In this document: positions 25,077-34,800 of the stretch, piece after piece
Layout: the number at the start of each line of letters is the position of its first letter
Position numbering within the stretch: the first letter of the stretch is position 1
NCBI RefSeq assembly: GCF_036237275.1
Contig: NZ_CP108352.1
Coordinates: forward strand, 3,100,001-3,164,000
Direction: 5' to 3'
DNA: 64,000 bases
Source: Streptomyces sp. NBC_01353
Lineage (GTDB): Bacteria; Actinomycetota; Actinomycetes; Streptomycetales; Streptomycetaceae
Translations under genes and position numbers: made by a program
The notes under the pieces: model-generated
The model's database searches: none
Seen by the model: only the letters and a program-made list of their open reading frames with translations
Told to the model about the DNA's origin: nothing

Positions 25077-26510
25077 TCATCGCGCGGCTGTGTGGAGTGC
25101 GGCGGGCAGGTCGCTCCACAGATGGGCGGTGGTCTCGACGCCCTTGAGGAGAAGATCGAGCTCGATCTTCTCGTTGGGGGCGTGCCAGCCGTCGGACGGC
25201 ACCGAGATGCCGAGGAACAGCACCGGTGCGCCCAGGACGTCCTGGAGGTCTGCGGCGGGGCCCGAGCCGCCCTCGCGGGTGTAGCGGACCTTGGCGCCGT
25301 CGAAGGCGCGGCTCATCGCGCCCGCGACGGCCTTGAGGGCCGGGTGGTCGAGCGGGGTGAGGCAGGGCCGGGTCGGGGCGCCGAAGACGATCTCGTACCG
25401 GATGCCGGCGGGGACACGGGCGGCGAGCCAGTCCCGTACCGCGAGCTCGATCTTGTCCGGGTCCTGGCCCGCGACCAGTCGGAAGGAGAGCTTCAGGTGG
25501 GCGGAGGCGGGGACGATCGTCTTGCCGCCGGGGCCCTGGTAGCCGCCGCCGATGCCGTTGACCTCGGCGGTCGGGCGGGCCCACACGCGCTCCAGGGTGG
25601 AGAAGCCGGCCTCGCCGAGGGTGCCGTGGGACTTGGCGGTGGTCAGCCAGACCGCTTCGTCGAAGGGCAGCTCGGCGATGAGGGCGCGCTCGGCGTCGGA
25701 CAGCTCGGTGACACCGTCGTAGAACCCGGGGATCGCGACGTGCTCGTCCTCGTCGTGCAGGGCGGCGACCAGACGACCGGCGACGGTGGCCGGATTGGGC
25801 ACGGCTCCGCCGAAGGAACCGGAGTGGATGTCCTGGTCGGGGCCGTACAGCTCGATCTCGCAGTCCGCGACGCCGCGCATCCCGGTGCAGACCGTCGGGG
25901 TGTCCTCGGACCACATGCCGGTGTCGGAGACGATCACGGCATCGGCGGCGAGCCGGTCCGCGTGGGCCTCGACAAGGGCCCGGAAGTGCGGGGAGCCCGA
26001 CTCCTCCTCGCCCTCGATGATCAGCTTGAGGTTGACCGCGGGGGCGGTGCGCCCGGTCGCGGCGAGGTGGGCGCGGACCCCGAGGGTGTGGAAGAAGACC
26101 TGGCCCTTGTCGTCGGCGGCACCGCGCGCGTACATCCGGCCGTCGGTGACGTGCGGCTCGAACGGGTCCGTGTGCCAGCCGTCCTCGCGGGCGGCCGGCT
26201 GGACGTCGTGGTGGCCGTAGACGAGCACGGTCGGGGCGTCGGGGTCGTCGGAGGGCCACTCGGCGAAGACCGCGGGCGCGCCGTCCGTCTCCCAGACATC
26301 GACCGTCGAGAACCCCGTGTCGGACAGCTTGTCGGCGAGCCACCGGGCACTGCGCCGTACGTCCTCGGCGTGGGCGGGCTGCGCCGACACGGAGGGGATG
26401 CGCAGCCAGGCGGCGAGGTCGCCGAGGAAGGCGGCGCGGTGCTGCTCGATGTACGTGCGCACAGCCTGGGTACGTACGGTCTGGACGGCGTTGTCCGGGG
26501 TCTCGCTCAT
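25077..26510 (-). CDS. M20-family dipeptidase
   Basis: A 477-residue M20 metallopeptidase. Metal and catalytic landmarks are VLVYGHHDVQPA (first metal His and Asp), GRMYARGAADDKGQ (bridging Asp), IEGEEESGSPHF (catalytic Glu pair) and VSDTGMW. The dimerisation (lid) domain follows, with NGIGGGYQGPGGKT. Members hydrolyse dipeptides or related amides in the cytoplasm. ATG 26510 lies seven nt after TAGGCT (26523-26518), consistent with a leaderless transcript whose -10 includes the adnB stop codon. Nearly coupled to nudC downstream. Confidence 0.9.
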   Translation of the reverse strand: MSETPDNAVQTVRTQAVRTYIEQHRAAFLGDLAAWLRIPSVSAQPAHAEDVRRSARWLADKLSDTGFSTVDVWETDGAPAVFAEWPSDDPDAPTVLVYGHHDVQPAAREDGWHTDPFEPHVTDGRMYARGAADDKGQVFFHTLGVRAHLAATGRTAPAVNLKLIIEGEEESGSPHFRALVEAHADRLAADAVIVSDTGMWSEDTPTVCTGMRGVADCEIELYGPDQDIHSGSFGGAVPNPATVAGRLVAALHDEDEHVAIPGFYDGVTELSDAERALIAELPFDEAVWLTTAKSHGTLGEAGFSTLERVWARPTAEVNGIGGGYQGPGGKTIVPASAHLKLSFRLVAGQDPDKIELAVRDWLAARVPAGIRYEIVFGAPTRPCLTPLDHPALKAVAGAMSRAFDGAKVRYTREGGSGPAADLQDVLGAPVLFLGISVPSDGWHAPNEKIELDLLLKGVETTAHLWSDLPAALHTAAR

Positions 26511-26517
26511 GCTCCTG

Positions 26518-26523
26518 AGCCTA
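26518..26523 (-). promoter_or_regulatory. -10 element for a leaderless dipeptidase transcript
   Basis: TAGGCT, 7 nt upstream of ATG 26510; its first three bases are the adnB stop codon. Confidence 0.45.
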
Positions 26524-29500
26524 TCCGGCGTCCGGGGCGGGTCTGTCGGGGGTCGGTCCGCCCAGCAGGATCCACTCCAGCTCGGCACGGCCGGGCAGTG
26601 CCCGGGGCCGTACGACCTCTCCCGTCCGTACGTAGACGAAGGCGGCGGCGACGTCGTCGGGGGCGAGGCCGTGCTGCTCGGCCCAGGCGAGACGGTAGAT
26701 CGCGAGCTGGAGAGGGTCGGCGGTGCGCAGATGGCTGGTCTTCCAGTCGACGATCTCGTACGCGCCGGACTCCGGGTCCCGGTAGACGGCGTCGATCCTG
26801 CCTCGGACGACCCGGCCGGCGAGGGACAGATGGACGGGGACCTCGACGCGGTACGGGGTGCGGTGGGCGTACGGGGTGAGGGCGAAGGCGTCCTTGAGCG
26901 CGTCGAGGTCACGCTCGTCGACGATCTCCGGTTCGCCGGCGAAGTCCTCGCCGCCGGGGAGCTCGTCCGGGCCGAGCATGGGGAGCGGGAGCTCCTCGAA
27001 CCGTGACTCCACCCACGCGTGGAACCGGGTACCGCGGCGTGCGGCGGGCTGCGGGGGCCGGGGCATGGGCCGGGCCAGGTCCTGGGCGAAGCCGTCGGGG
27101 TCGGCGGCGAGGCGGAGGACCTGGGAGGCGGAGAGGTAGGCGGGCAGGAGGACGTCGCGGGTGGTGGCGCGGGCGCGGCGGAGTTCGGTGGTGAGGGCGG
27201 TGAGGTCGCGGTCCCAGGAGGCGATTGTTCTGGCTTCCTCGGGGGTGGTTCGGGTCTCCGGTGCCCGGGGGGCGGGGATGTCGTGGGCCTCGGGCTCGTC
27301 GCCCGTCGGCAGCTCGTCGTCCCAGAACGGGTCCTCGTCCCAGGGAGGTTCCTCGTCGGGCCAGAGGTCCTCGGGGTCCTGGGGTACGGGCCCTTGCGCG
27401 GGCAGCGCGTTCGTGGCGTTGTGCCCACCCTCCCCCGGACTTCGTCCGGGGGTACCCCCATCGCCCTGCGGAACGTATGCCCACAACGCGCGGTGCACTT
27501 GCTCCGCCGCCTTCCTGCGGCGCTCGAACGATGTCTCGTCCAAGGGGAGGGGCCAGGCCTGGTCCGCGAGGTGCTCTGTCAGGGAAGGGTTCTCCGCGTC
27601 CTTCTCCGGTTCGTCCGCCCACGCCTCGATCTCGCCGAAGCCTGCCGCGCAGTGGTCGTAGAGGGCATGGAGGAAGTCCGAGGGGCCGCGCGGCTTCTTC
27701 TGGGCCGGGCCCCACCAGTGGGCGGAGCCCAGGAGGAGGGAGCGGGGGCGGGTGAAGGTCACGTAGCCGAGGCGGAGCTCCTCGGTGTGCTGGTGGTCGC
27801 GCATCGACTCCTTGAAGGTCTTCAGGGAGGCCGCGTCCCAGGTCGTGATCTCGGGCAGCGTCGCCGTGTCGCCGCGCAGGGCGTGCGGCAGCACCTGGGG
27901 CTGGGAGGTCCACGACTCGCGGGACCTGGTGCTCGGGAACTGGGCGGAGACCAGGCCGGGCACCGCCACGACGTCCCACTCCAGGCCCTTGGACTTGTGG
28001 GCGGTGAGGACCTTGACCGTGTTCTCGCCGCCCGGGAGCGCGTTGTCGAGGCCCTTCTCGTACTGCGCGGCCGTGCGCAGGAAGCCGAGGAACGCCAGCA
28101 GGGTCGCCTCGCCGTCCAGGGAGGCGAAGCCGGCCGCGATGTCGAGGAAGTTCGAGAGGGTCTCGCGGCGCCGGGCGGCGAGGGCGTGCGGGGACGCGGA
28201 GAGTTCGACCTCCAGGCCGGTGGTGGCGAGGACCCGGTGCAGGACGTCCATCAGCGGGTCGGCGAGCGAGGAGCGCAGGGTGCGCAGCTCGGCGGCGAGC
28301 CGGGCGAAGCGGACGCGGGCCTCGGCGGAGAACGGCAGGCCGTCGTCCTCGCCGCCGGAGTCGAGGAACGTGTCGAGCGCGTCGGCGAGCGAGATGACCT
28401 CGGCCGGGTCGACGCCCTCGACCGCCGCCGCGAGCCGCTGGTCGGCGTCGGCGTCCACGCCCCGCTCCCGGTGGACGAGCAGCCGGGCGCGGCGGCCGAG
28501 GAGGGCCAGGTCGCGCGGGCCGATGCGCCAGCGGGGGCCGGTCAGCAGGCGGACCAGGGAGGCGTTGGCGCCGGGGTCCTGGAGGACCTCGCAGACCGCC
28601 ACCAGGTCGGCGATCTCGGGCAGGTGGAGGAGCCCCGAAAGACCGACGACCTCGACCGGTACGTCACGGGCGACCAGGGCGGCCTGGATGGCGGGGAAGT
28701 CGGTGGCAGTCCGGCAGAGGACCGCGATCTCGCCGGGCTCCTTGCCCGTGCGGACCAGGTGGGCGAGGGAGTCGGCGAGCCAGTCGATCTCCTCGGCGTG
28801 GGTGGGGAGGAGCGCGATCCGTACCGAGCCGTCGCGCTCCGCGCCGGGCGCCGGGCGCAGCGCCTCCACGCCCGCGTGCATGGCCCGCAGGGGCGTGGCG
28901 AGGCCGTTGGCCAGGTCGAGGAGGCGGCCGCCGCTGCGGCGGTTCTCCGAGAGCGCGTAACGGGTGGCGGGGCTGCCGTCCTCGTACGGGAAGTGGGTCG
29001 GGAAGTCGTCGAGGTTGGCGACGGACGCGCCGCGCCAGCCGTAGATCGCCTGGCAGGGGTCGCCGACCGCGGTCACGGCGTGCCCGGTGCCCGAGCCGAA
29101 CAGGCCGGAGAGCAGCAGCCGCTGGGCGACGGAGGTGTCCTGGTACTCGTCGAGCAGCACGACCCGGAACTCGTCGCGCAGGATGGCGCCGACCTCCGCG
29201 CGCGTGGTGGCGAGTTCGGCGGAGCGGGCGATCTGGTCGCCGAAGTCGAGCAGATCGCGGGAGCGTTTGGCCGCGCGGTAGCGGATCACGAGGTCCAGCA
29301 GCTCGCGACGGGCCGCGGCCGTCTCGGGGACCTTGCGCAGATCGGCGTTGGAGAGCTTGGCGCGGGAGAGGGTGTCGAGCAGCTCGGTGTCGTACGCCTT
29401 CAGCTCCTCGGGCCGTACGAGATGCTCGGCCAGCTCGGCGTCGAGCGCGAGGAGGTCGCTGACCAGCGTCGGGAACGACTTGGTCAGGGCGGGGTACGGC

Positions 29501-29961
29501 CCTGGCGCCTCGCGCAGGACGCGCGCGGCGAGCTGGTAGCGGGTGGCGTCGGCGAGGAGGCGGGAGGTGGGCTCCAGGCCGATGCGCAGGCCGTGGTCGG
29601 TCAGGAGCTGCCCGGCGAAGGCGTGGTACGTGGAGATGCGGGGCTCGCCCGGGGGGTTGTCAGGGTCGATGACGTCGGGGTCTGTGACGCCTGCACGGAC
29701 GAGGGCCGTGCGGACGCGTTCGGCGAGTTCGCCGGCGGCCTTGTTGGTGAAGGTGAGACCGAGGACCTGTTCGGGCGCGACCTGGCCCGTGCCGACCAGC
29801 CAGACCACCCGGGCGGCCATCACCGTCGTCTTGCCGGAACCGGCTCCGGCCACGATGACCTGCGGGGCGGGCGGCGCGATGATGCAGGCCGTCTGCTCCG
29901 GGGTGAACGGGATGCCGAGGAGCTCCTTGAGCTGCTCGGGGTCGGTGATGCGTGCGGTCAC
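26521..29961 (-). CDS. adnB: AdnB-type helicase-nuclease subunit
   Basis: A 1146-residue protein with an N-terminal UvrD-like motor and a C-terminal RecB-type nuclease. Walker A is GAGSGKTT near residue 40; LLDEYQDTS, GDPCQAIYGWRG, TAHKSKGLEWDVV and LGYVTFTRP follow. The nuclease region has GRIDAVYRD and EIVDWKTSHLRTADPLQLA (D and K of the PD-(D/E)xK site). An acidic Pro/Asp-rich linker separates the halves (PEDLWPDEEPPWDEDPFW). With AdnA it forms the dimeric helicase-nuclease that resects double-strand breaks in actinobacteria. GTG 29961 is chosen because TAGCCT lies seven nt upstream (leaderless) and the protein then starts MTARITDPEQ; a GTG at 29985 adds eight residues. Confidence 0.9.
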   Translation of the reverse strand: MTARITDPEQLKELLGIPFTPEQTACIIAPPAPQVIVAGAGSGKTTVMAARVVWLVGTGQVAPEQVLGLTFTNKAAGELAERVRTALVRAGVTDPDVIDPDNPPGEPRISTYHAFAGQLLTDHGLRIGLEPTSRLLADATRYQLAARVLREAPGPYPALTKSFPTLVSDLLALDAELAEHLVRPEELKAYDTELLDTLSRAKLSNADLRKVPETAAARRELLDLVIRYRAAKRSRDLLDFGDQIARSAELATTRAEVGAILRDEFRVVLLDEYQDTSVAQRLLLSGLFGSGTGHAVTAVGDPCQAIYGWRGASVANLDDFPTHFPYEDGSPATRYALSENRRSGGRLLDLANGLATPLRAMHAGVEALRPAPGAERDGSVRIALLPTHAEEIDWLADSLAHLVRTGKEPGEIAVLCRTATDFPAIQAALVARDVPVEVVGLSGLLHLPEIADLVAVCEVLQDPGANASLVRLLTGPRWRIGPRDLALLGRRARLLVHRERGVDADADQRLAAAVEGVDPAEVISLADALDTFLDSGGEDDGLPFSAEARVRFARLAAELRTLRSSLADPLMDVLHRVLATTGLEVELSASPHALAARRRETLSNFLDIAAGFASLDGEATLLAFLGFLRTAAQYEKGLDNALPGGENTVKVLTAHKSKGLEWDVVAVPGLVSAQFPSTRSRESWTSQPQVLPHALRGDTATLPEITTWDAASLKTFKESMRDHQHTEELRLGYVTFTRPRSLLLGSAHWWGPAQKKPRGPSDFLHALYDHCAAGFGEIEAWADEPEKDAENPSLTEHLADQAWPLPLDETSFERRRKAAEQVHRALWAYVPQGDGGTPGRSPGEGGHNATNALPAQGPVPQDPEDLWPDEEPPWDEDPFWDDELPTGDEPEAHDIPAPRAPETRTTPEEARTIASWDRDLTALTTELRRARATTRDVLLPAYLSASQVLRLAADPDGFAQDLARPMPRPPQPAARRGTRFHAWVESRFEELPLPMLGPDELPGGEDFAGEPEIVDERDLDALKDAFALTPYAHRTPYRVEVPVHLSLAGRVVRGRIDAVYRDPESGAYEIVDWKTSHLRTADPLQLAIYRLAWAEQHGLAPDDVAAAFVYVRTGEVVRPRALPGRAELEWILLGGPTPDRPAPDAG

Positions 29962-29968
29962 CCCAAAG

Positions 29969-29974
29969 AGGCTA
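29969..29974 (-). promoter_or_regulatory. -10 element for a leaderless adnB transcript
   Basis: TAGCCT, 7 nt before GTG 29961. No convincing -35 is visible. Confidence 0.45.
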
Positions 29975-30023
29975 ACGGGGACCACCGACAGCGCCGACCA
30001 CGGCAGAACGCGAGCGGGACGCC

Positions 30024-30866
30024 TCAGACCGCCCCGGTCGTCGCCCCCTGGTCGAGCTTGGTGAGGTCCACGGTCTCGTCCGGTGGCGGTACGACGACCT
30101 TCACCGGCTTGTCGTAGTCGGAGAAGACGATCGTCCCGGGCTCCTCGCCGCCGGTCTTGACCATCTTGAGGATGTAGGGCTTGCCCTCCTGGGAGACGGA
30201 CACCGTGGTCGTCTCACCGCCGGGCCTCTTCTTCACCAGGGTGGCGACGGGGGTTCCCTCGACCTCGGCGTCCGGTCCCCGGGTCAGACCCCTGCGCTCG
30301 CCTTCCTCCTTGTCCAGGTCGGCGAGGAGTTCCTTGAGGTCGCAGACCCCGCTCAGGTCGCCGCTGCCCGCCTGACCGGGGGTGATCTTCAGCCAGCGCC
30401 CTTTGAGGAGCTCGATCGTGGGGCCGATCTGGGGCTCCGGTATCCCCTGGGAGGTCATGGAGACCCGCCAGAACCGCTCGTCGCCCTTCATGTACGTGAT
30501 CCCGTCGGCCTGCCGCAGCTCCGCCGTGCCGCCGCCGATCGTCATCCGCCCGGTGCACTCGCGCTTGTCGTTGACGGCGAGGTCGATGTCCAGCGGCTGT
30601 CCGTCCGACTCGACCCGGCCGGTCATCCGGAGAGAGGTCGCGGACTGGGTGGCGGTGACGGCGCGGTCGCCGATCTGGTCGGCGGTCAGCTTCTCGAAGG
30701 GGTCGGGCGAGGGGCTGGGGGCTGCGGCCTGTACGGACGCCGGTGCAGGAAGTACCTGGGCCCCGGCCGCCGGAGCGGCCCCGACGATCACGGCCGTACA
30801 GACGGCCGTCGTGCCGGCCGCCACGGTGGCCGTCGCGGTGCGGAGCATTCGACGCTGGGACGCCAT
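30024..30866 (-). CDS. Secreted LppX/LolA-like protein lacking a lipobox cysteine
   Basis: A 280-residue exported protein. The signal peptide is at residues 1-35 (basic start, hydrophobic core, cleavage likely after APAAGA); there is no lipobox cysteine. The mature part matches the neighbouring lipoprotein across its length: TSLRMTGRVESDGQPLDIDLA, ITYMKGDERFW, ELLKGRWLKI, CDLKELLADLD, TLVKKRPGGETTTV and PGTIVFSDYDKPVKV. This is the antiparallel-beta layout of LppX/LprG/LolA-type lipid-binding proteins. ATG 30866 has GAGGAGG five to six nt upstream. It is a clear paralogue of the next gene, placed between adnA and adnB. Confidence 0.8.
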   Translation of the reverse strand: MASQRRMLRTATATVAAGTTAVCTAVIVGAAPAAGAQVLPAPASVQAAAPSPSPDPFEKLTADQIGDRAVTATQSATSLRMTGRVESDGQPLDIDLAVNDKRECTGRMTIGGGTAELRQADGITYMKGDERFWRVSMTSQGIPEPQIGPTIELLKGRWLKITPGQAGSGDLSGVCDLKELLADLDKEEGERRGLTRGPDAEVEGTPVATLVKKRPGGETTTVSVSQEGKPYILKMVKTGGEEPGTIVFSDYDKPVKVVVPPPDETVDLTKLDQGATTGAV

Positions 30867-30961
30867 GCGAGCCTCCTCGCGGATTCCCCTGTCCACCAGC
30901 GTCGCCCCTGTGACGTGCGCCCGCTACTTCGCTGCGGCGGGCGCACGTCGCGGCGGGTGCG

Positions 30962-31762
30962 TCAGCCGAGCTTCGCCGGGTCCATCACCTGGTCCGCCGG
31001 CGGCGCGGTGGCCGTGACGGGCTTGTTGAAGTCGGAGAAGACGAGCGTTCCGGGCTCCTTGCCGCCGGCATCGACCGACTTGAGGATGAAGGGCTCGCCC
31101 TCCTTGGCGACGTACACGGTGAGCGTCTCGCCGCTGCTCTTCTTCTTGATCAGAGTGACGGCGGGGCGGCCGTCGACATCGGCGTCGGCGCCCTTGGTCA
31201 TGCCCTTGCGCTCGGACTTGTCCTCGTCCATGTCATTGATCATGGCGTTGAGGTCGCACATGTCGGCCAGTTCACCGGCGTTGCCGTCGGACATCTTCAT
31301 CCAACGGCCCTTGAGGAGCTCGGCCATGGCGTTGCCCTCCTCGGCGGAGGAGCCCTCGCTCTTGGCCATGTTCTGCCAGAACTTGTCGTCGCCCTTCATG
31401 TACATGATCTTCTCGGCCTGAAGGAGGTCCGCGGTGGCTCCGTCGACGGTCATCTTGCCGACGCAGGCGCCCTTGTTGTCGAGCGCGAGGTCGATCTTCA
31501 TCTGCTCGCCGTCGGCCTTGCCGTCGCCGACCATCCGCAGCGAGGTCGCGCCCTTCATGGCCTTCATGGCCTGGTCCGCGATCGCGTCGGCGTCGAGGCC
31601 CTTGAAGGGGTCGACCGGGGCCTGCGTCGTGGTGGCGGACGCCGCCGGCTCCTTCTTGTCACCCTTGGCCTTGGTGTCGTCGCCCTTGGAACAGCCCGTC
31701 ACACCGACGACGGTGGCCGCACAGACCATCGCCGCGACCCAGATCTTCCGGTTGGCCCGCAT
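30962..31762 (-). CDS. LppX/LolA-like lipoprotein
   Basis: A 266-residue lipoprotein. The signal peptide ends in the lipobox VTGC (Cys about residue 21), followed by a Lys/Ala/Thr linker. The body has TSLRMVGDGKADGEQMKIDLA, IMYMKGDDKFWQNM, ELLKGRWMKMSDG, CDLNAMINDMD, TLIKKKSSGETLTV and PGTLVFSDFNKPV. It resembles LppX/LolA-fold lipid or lipoprotein carriers at the outer face of the membrane. ATG 31762 has GGAG seven nt upstream. Paralogue of the adjacent gene at 30024-30866. Confidence 0.85.
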   Translation of the reverse strand: MRANRKIWVAAMVCAATVVGVTGCSKGDDTKAKGDKKEPAASATTTQAPVDPFKGLDADAIADQAMKAMKGATSLRMVGDGKADGEQMKIDLALDNKGACVGKMTVDGATADLLQAEKIMYMKGDDKFWQNMAKSEGSSAEEGNAMAELLKGRWMKMSDGNAGELADMCDLNAMINDMDEDKSERKGMTKGADADVDGRPAVTLIKKKSSGETLTVYVAKEGEPFILKSVDAGGKEPGTLVFSDFNKPVTATAPPADQVMDPAKLG

Positions 31763-31881
31763 TGTGCACTCCTCATGGTTTCTCTTGACCCCGGGACAGT
31801 CCGACTCCTGTGAGGTCCCTATGGATGCACGGCGGGAGAGTGACCTCGGACACGTCGTACGGGCGGCTCTGGGGGAGGCCG

Positions 31882-34800
31882 TCATTCGAGGATGTGGCGG
31901 CCCTCGGGCTGCGCGCTGCACGAGGCGCGGAAGGTGCAGTGGGTGCAGTGCTGGCCCGTGGTGGGGGTGAAGCGCTCGTCGAGGACCCGGCCGGCCGCGG
32001 TGGCCAGGAGGTCGCCGACCCACTCCCCCGCCAGGGGTTCCTGTGCCTGGACCTTCGGGAGGGTCTCGCCGCCCTCCTTCTTGGGGGCGGGCTGGCGCAG
32101 CTGTACGAGTTCGGCGCCGCCGGGGTCGGGACGGTGGCCGTCGAAGACCTCGTCCAGGGCTCCTTCGCGTACCGCGAGCTGGTACACGGCCAGCTGGGGG
32201 TGGTGGGCGACCTCGTCCCTGGTGGGGGCGGACTTGCCGGTCTTGAAGTCGACGACGTAGGCGCGGCCGTGTTCGTCGGTCTCCACGCGGTCCATGGAGC
32301 CGCGGATCCGGACCTCGTACGCACCGGCTTCGAGGGTCACGTCGAAGTCGTGCTCCGTCGCGGCGGGGATGCGACCGCCGCGGTCCATGACGTGCCAGCG
32401 CAGGAAGCGTTCCAGCGCCACGCGCGCGTGCTCCTTCTCCTGCGCGGACTTCCAGGGGGCGTCGAAGGCGAGCGCGTCCCAGACCGAGTCCAGCCGGGCC
32501 ATGAGGACGTCGAGGTCGGCGGGGGTACGGCCGGAGGCGACCTCGTCGGCGAGGACGTGGACGACGTTGCCGAAGCCCTGGGCGGCGGTGGCGGGGGCGT
32601 CGGCCTTGACCTCGCGGCCCAGGAACCACTGGAGGGCGCAGGTGTTGGCGAGCTGGTCGAGGGCGGAGCCGGAGAGGGCTACGGGGTGGTCGCGGTCGCG
32701 GAGCGGGACCCGGCTGCGGGTGGGCTCGAACAGGCCCCACCAGCGGTCCGGGTGAGCGGCCGGGACCAACGGCTGGCCCTCGTCGTCGGTGAGCGCGGCG
32801 AGCTGGGCGAGGCGCTGGGCGGCGGCGTCGCGGAGGGCGTCGGAGGCGGCCGGGTCGACGGTGGTGGCGCGTAGTTCGGCGACGAGTGCGGCCACGGCGA
32901 GGGGGCGGCGGGGGCGGCCCGGGACGTCCTTGGGCTCGGTGCCGAGTTCGCCGAGGAAGCGGGAGGGCTGGTCGCCGTCGTCGGCGGGGGTCTTGACGGC
33001 GGTCACGACGAGCCGGTTGCGGGCGCGGGTGGCGGCGACGTAGAAGAGGCGGCGCTCCTCGGCGAGGAGGGCGCCGGGGGTGAGGGGTTCGGCGAGACCG
33101 TCGCGGCCGATGCGGTCGGCTTCGAGGAGGGAGCCTCGGCGGCGCAGGTCGGGCCAGAGGCCCTCCTGGACGCCGGCGACGACGACGAGGCTCCATTCGA
33201 GGCCCTTGGCGCGGTGGGCCGTCATGAGGCGGACGGCGTCGGGACGGGTCTGGCGCTTGGAGAGGGTGTCCGCGGCGATGTCCTGGGCGTCGAGCTCTTC
33301 GAGGAAGTTCAGGGCGCCGCGGCCGCCGACACGGTCCTCGGCGCGGGCGGCGGCCTCGAAGAGGGCGCAGACGGCGTCGAGGTCGCGGTCCGCGTTGCGG
33401 CCGGCCGAGCCGCCGCGAAGGGCCGCGCGCTCCAGCCGGCCCGGCCAGGGGGTGCCGTTCCACAGCAGCCAGAGGGCCTCTTCGGCGGTGCCGCCTGCGG
33501 CGAGGCGGTTGCGGGCCTGCCGGAGCAGATCGCCGAGCCGCTTGGCGCCGCGGGCGTACGACTGGTCGTGCGCGACGAGCCGCTCGGGCTCGGCGAGCGC
33601 ACGGGCGAGGAGTACGTCGGAGGGCGGCGGCACCTGGTTCCCGCCGGCCCGCTCCTCGTCACGCAGCGCGCGGCCGAGGCGGCGCAGATCAGCGGGGTCC
33701 ATACCGGCGAGGGGCGAGGCGAGCAGGGTGAGCGCGGTCTCGGTGTCGAGCCACGCCCCGGCCCCTTCGTCCCCTTCGGTACCGCCGCCGGAAGCCGAGG
33801 GCTCGGCGCCCGGGCCCGCGGCGGCGGCGGGCGCGTCGAATGCGGCACCCGGATCCGCCGCAGGGCGGGCCGAGTCGCCGTCGGCCCCCGCGGGCTCCTC
33901 GGCTCCGTCGGCCGGCTCCCCGGCTCCGTCGCCGGCCGCGTCGAGACCCGCCGCCCCCTGGGCGGCCGGGTCGTCCGTGCCCGGGGTTGCCGCTGTGCGC
34001 AGGGCGAGGAGGAGCGGGGCCACCGCCGGTTCGTGGCGGAGGGGGGTGTCGGCGGTGTCGGTTTCGAGGGGGACGCCGGCCGAGGTGAGGGCGCGGCGGA
34101 GGCCCGGGACGGTGGTGGCCGCGCGGACCAGGACGGCCATGTCCTGCCAGGGGACACCGTCCTCCAGGTGGGCGCGGCGCAGGAGGTCGGCGATGTTGTC
34201 GGACTCGGTGGAGGCCGTGGGGTACGTGTAGACCTCGACCCGGCCGCCCCCGCGCGTCGCCGCCGGCTCGCGGTGGGCGCGGACCTTGTCGCCGGGCAGC
34301 CGCGGCAGGGGCATCCGGCGGGTGAGTTCGCGCGTCGCGGCGAGCAGCCCCGCGCCCGAGCGCCGGGAGCCCGTCAGGACCCGGACGTCCGACGGCCGGC
34401 CGTCGAGCCGCCGGAACGTGTCGGGGAAGTCGAGGATGCCGTTCACATCGGCACCCCGGAACGCGTAGATCGACTGGTCCGGGTCACCGAAGGCGACCAC
34501 CGTGCGGCCGCCCCCCGCCAGTGCGCGCAGCAGCCGCACCTGCGCCGGGTCCGTGTCCTGGTACTCGTCCACGAAGACGGCGTCGTAGTCGGGCAGCGTC
34601 ACGCTCTCCGACAGCAGCACCGCCCTGTGCACGAGCTCCGTGTAGTCGAGGACCCCTTGCAGGTCCAGGACGTCGAGGTACTCCGCCAGGAACCCGGCCG
34701 CCGCCCTCCAGTCAGGGCGGCCCACCCGCTGGGCGAACTCGGCCAGCGCCCGCGGCCCGAGGCCCAGCTCGCGTGAGCGCGCGAGGACGGCCCTGACCTC

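Noticed and set aside
27019-30117. 1032-codon plus-strand frame opposite adnB
   Set aside because: Antisense shadow of a helicase gene with full motif support; no start signals or motifs.
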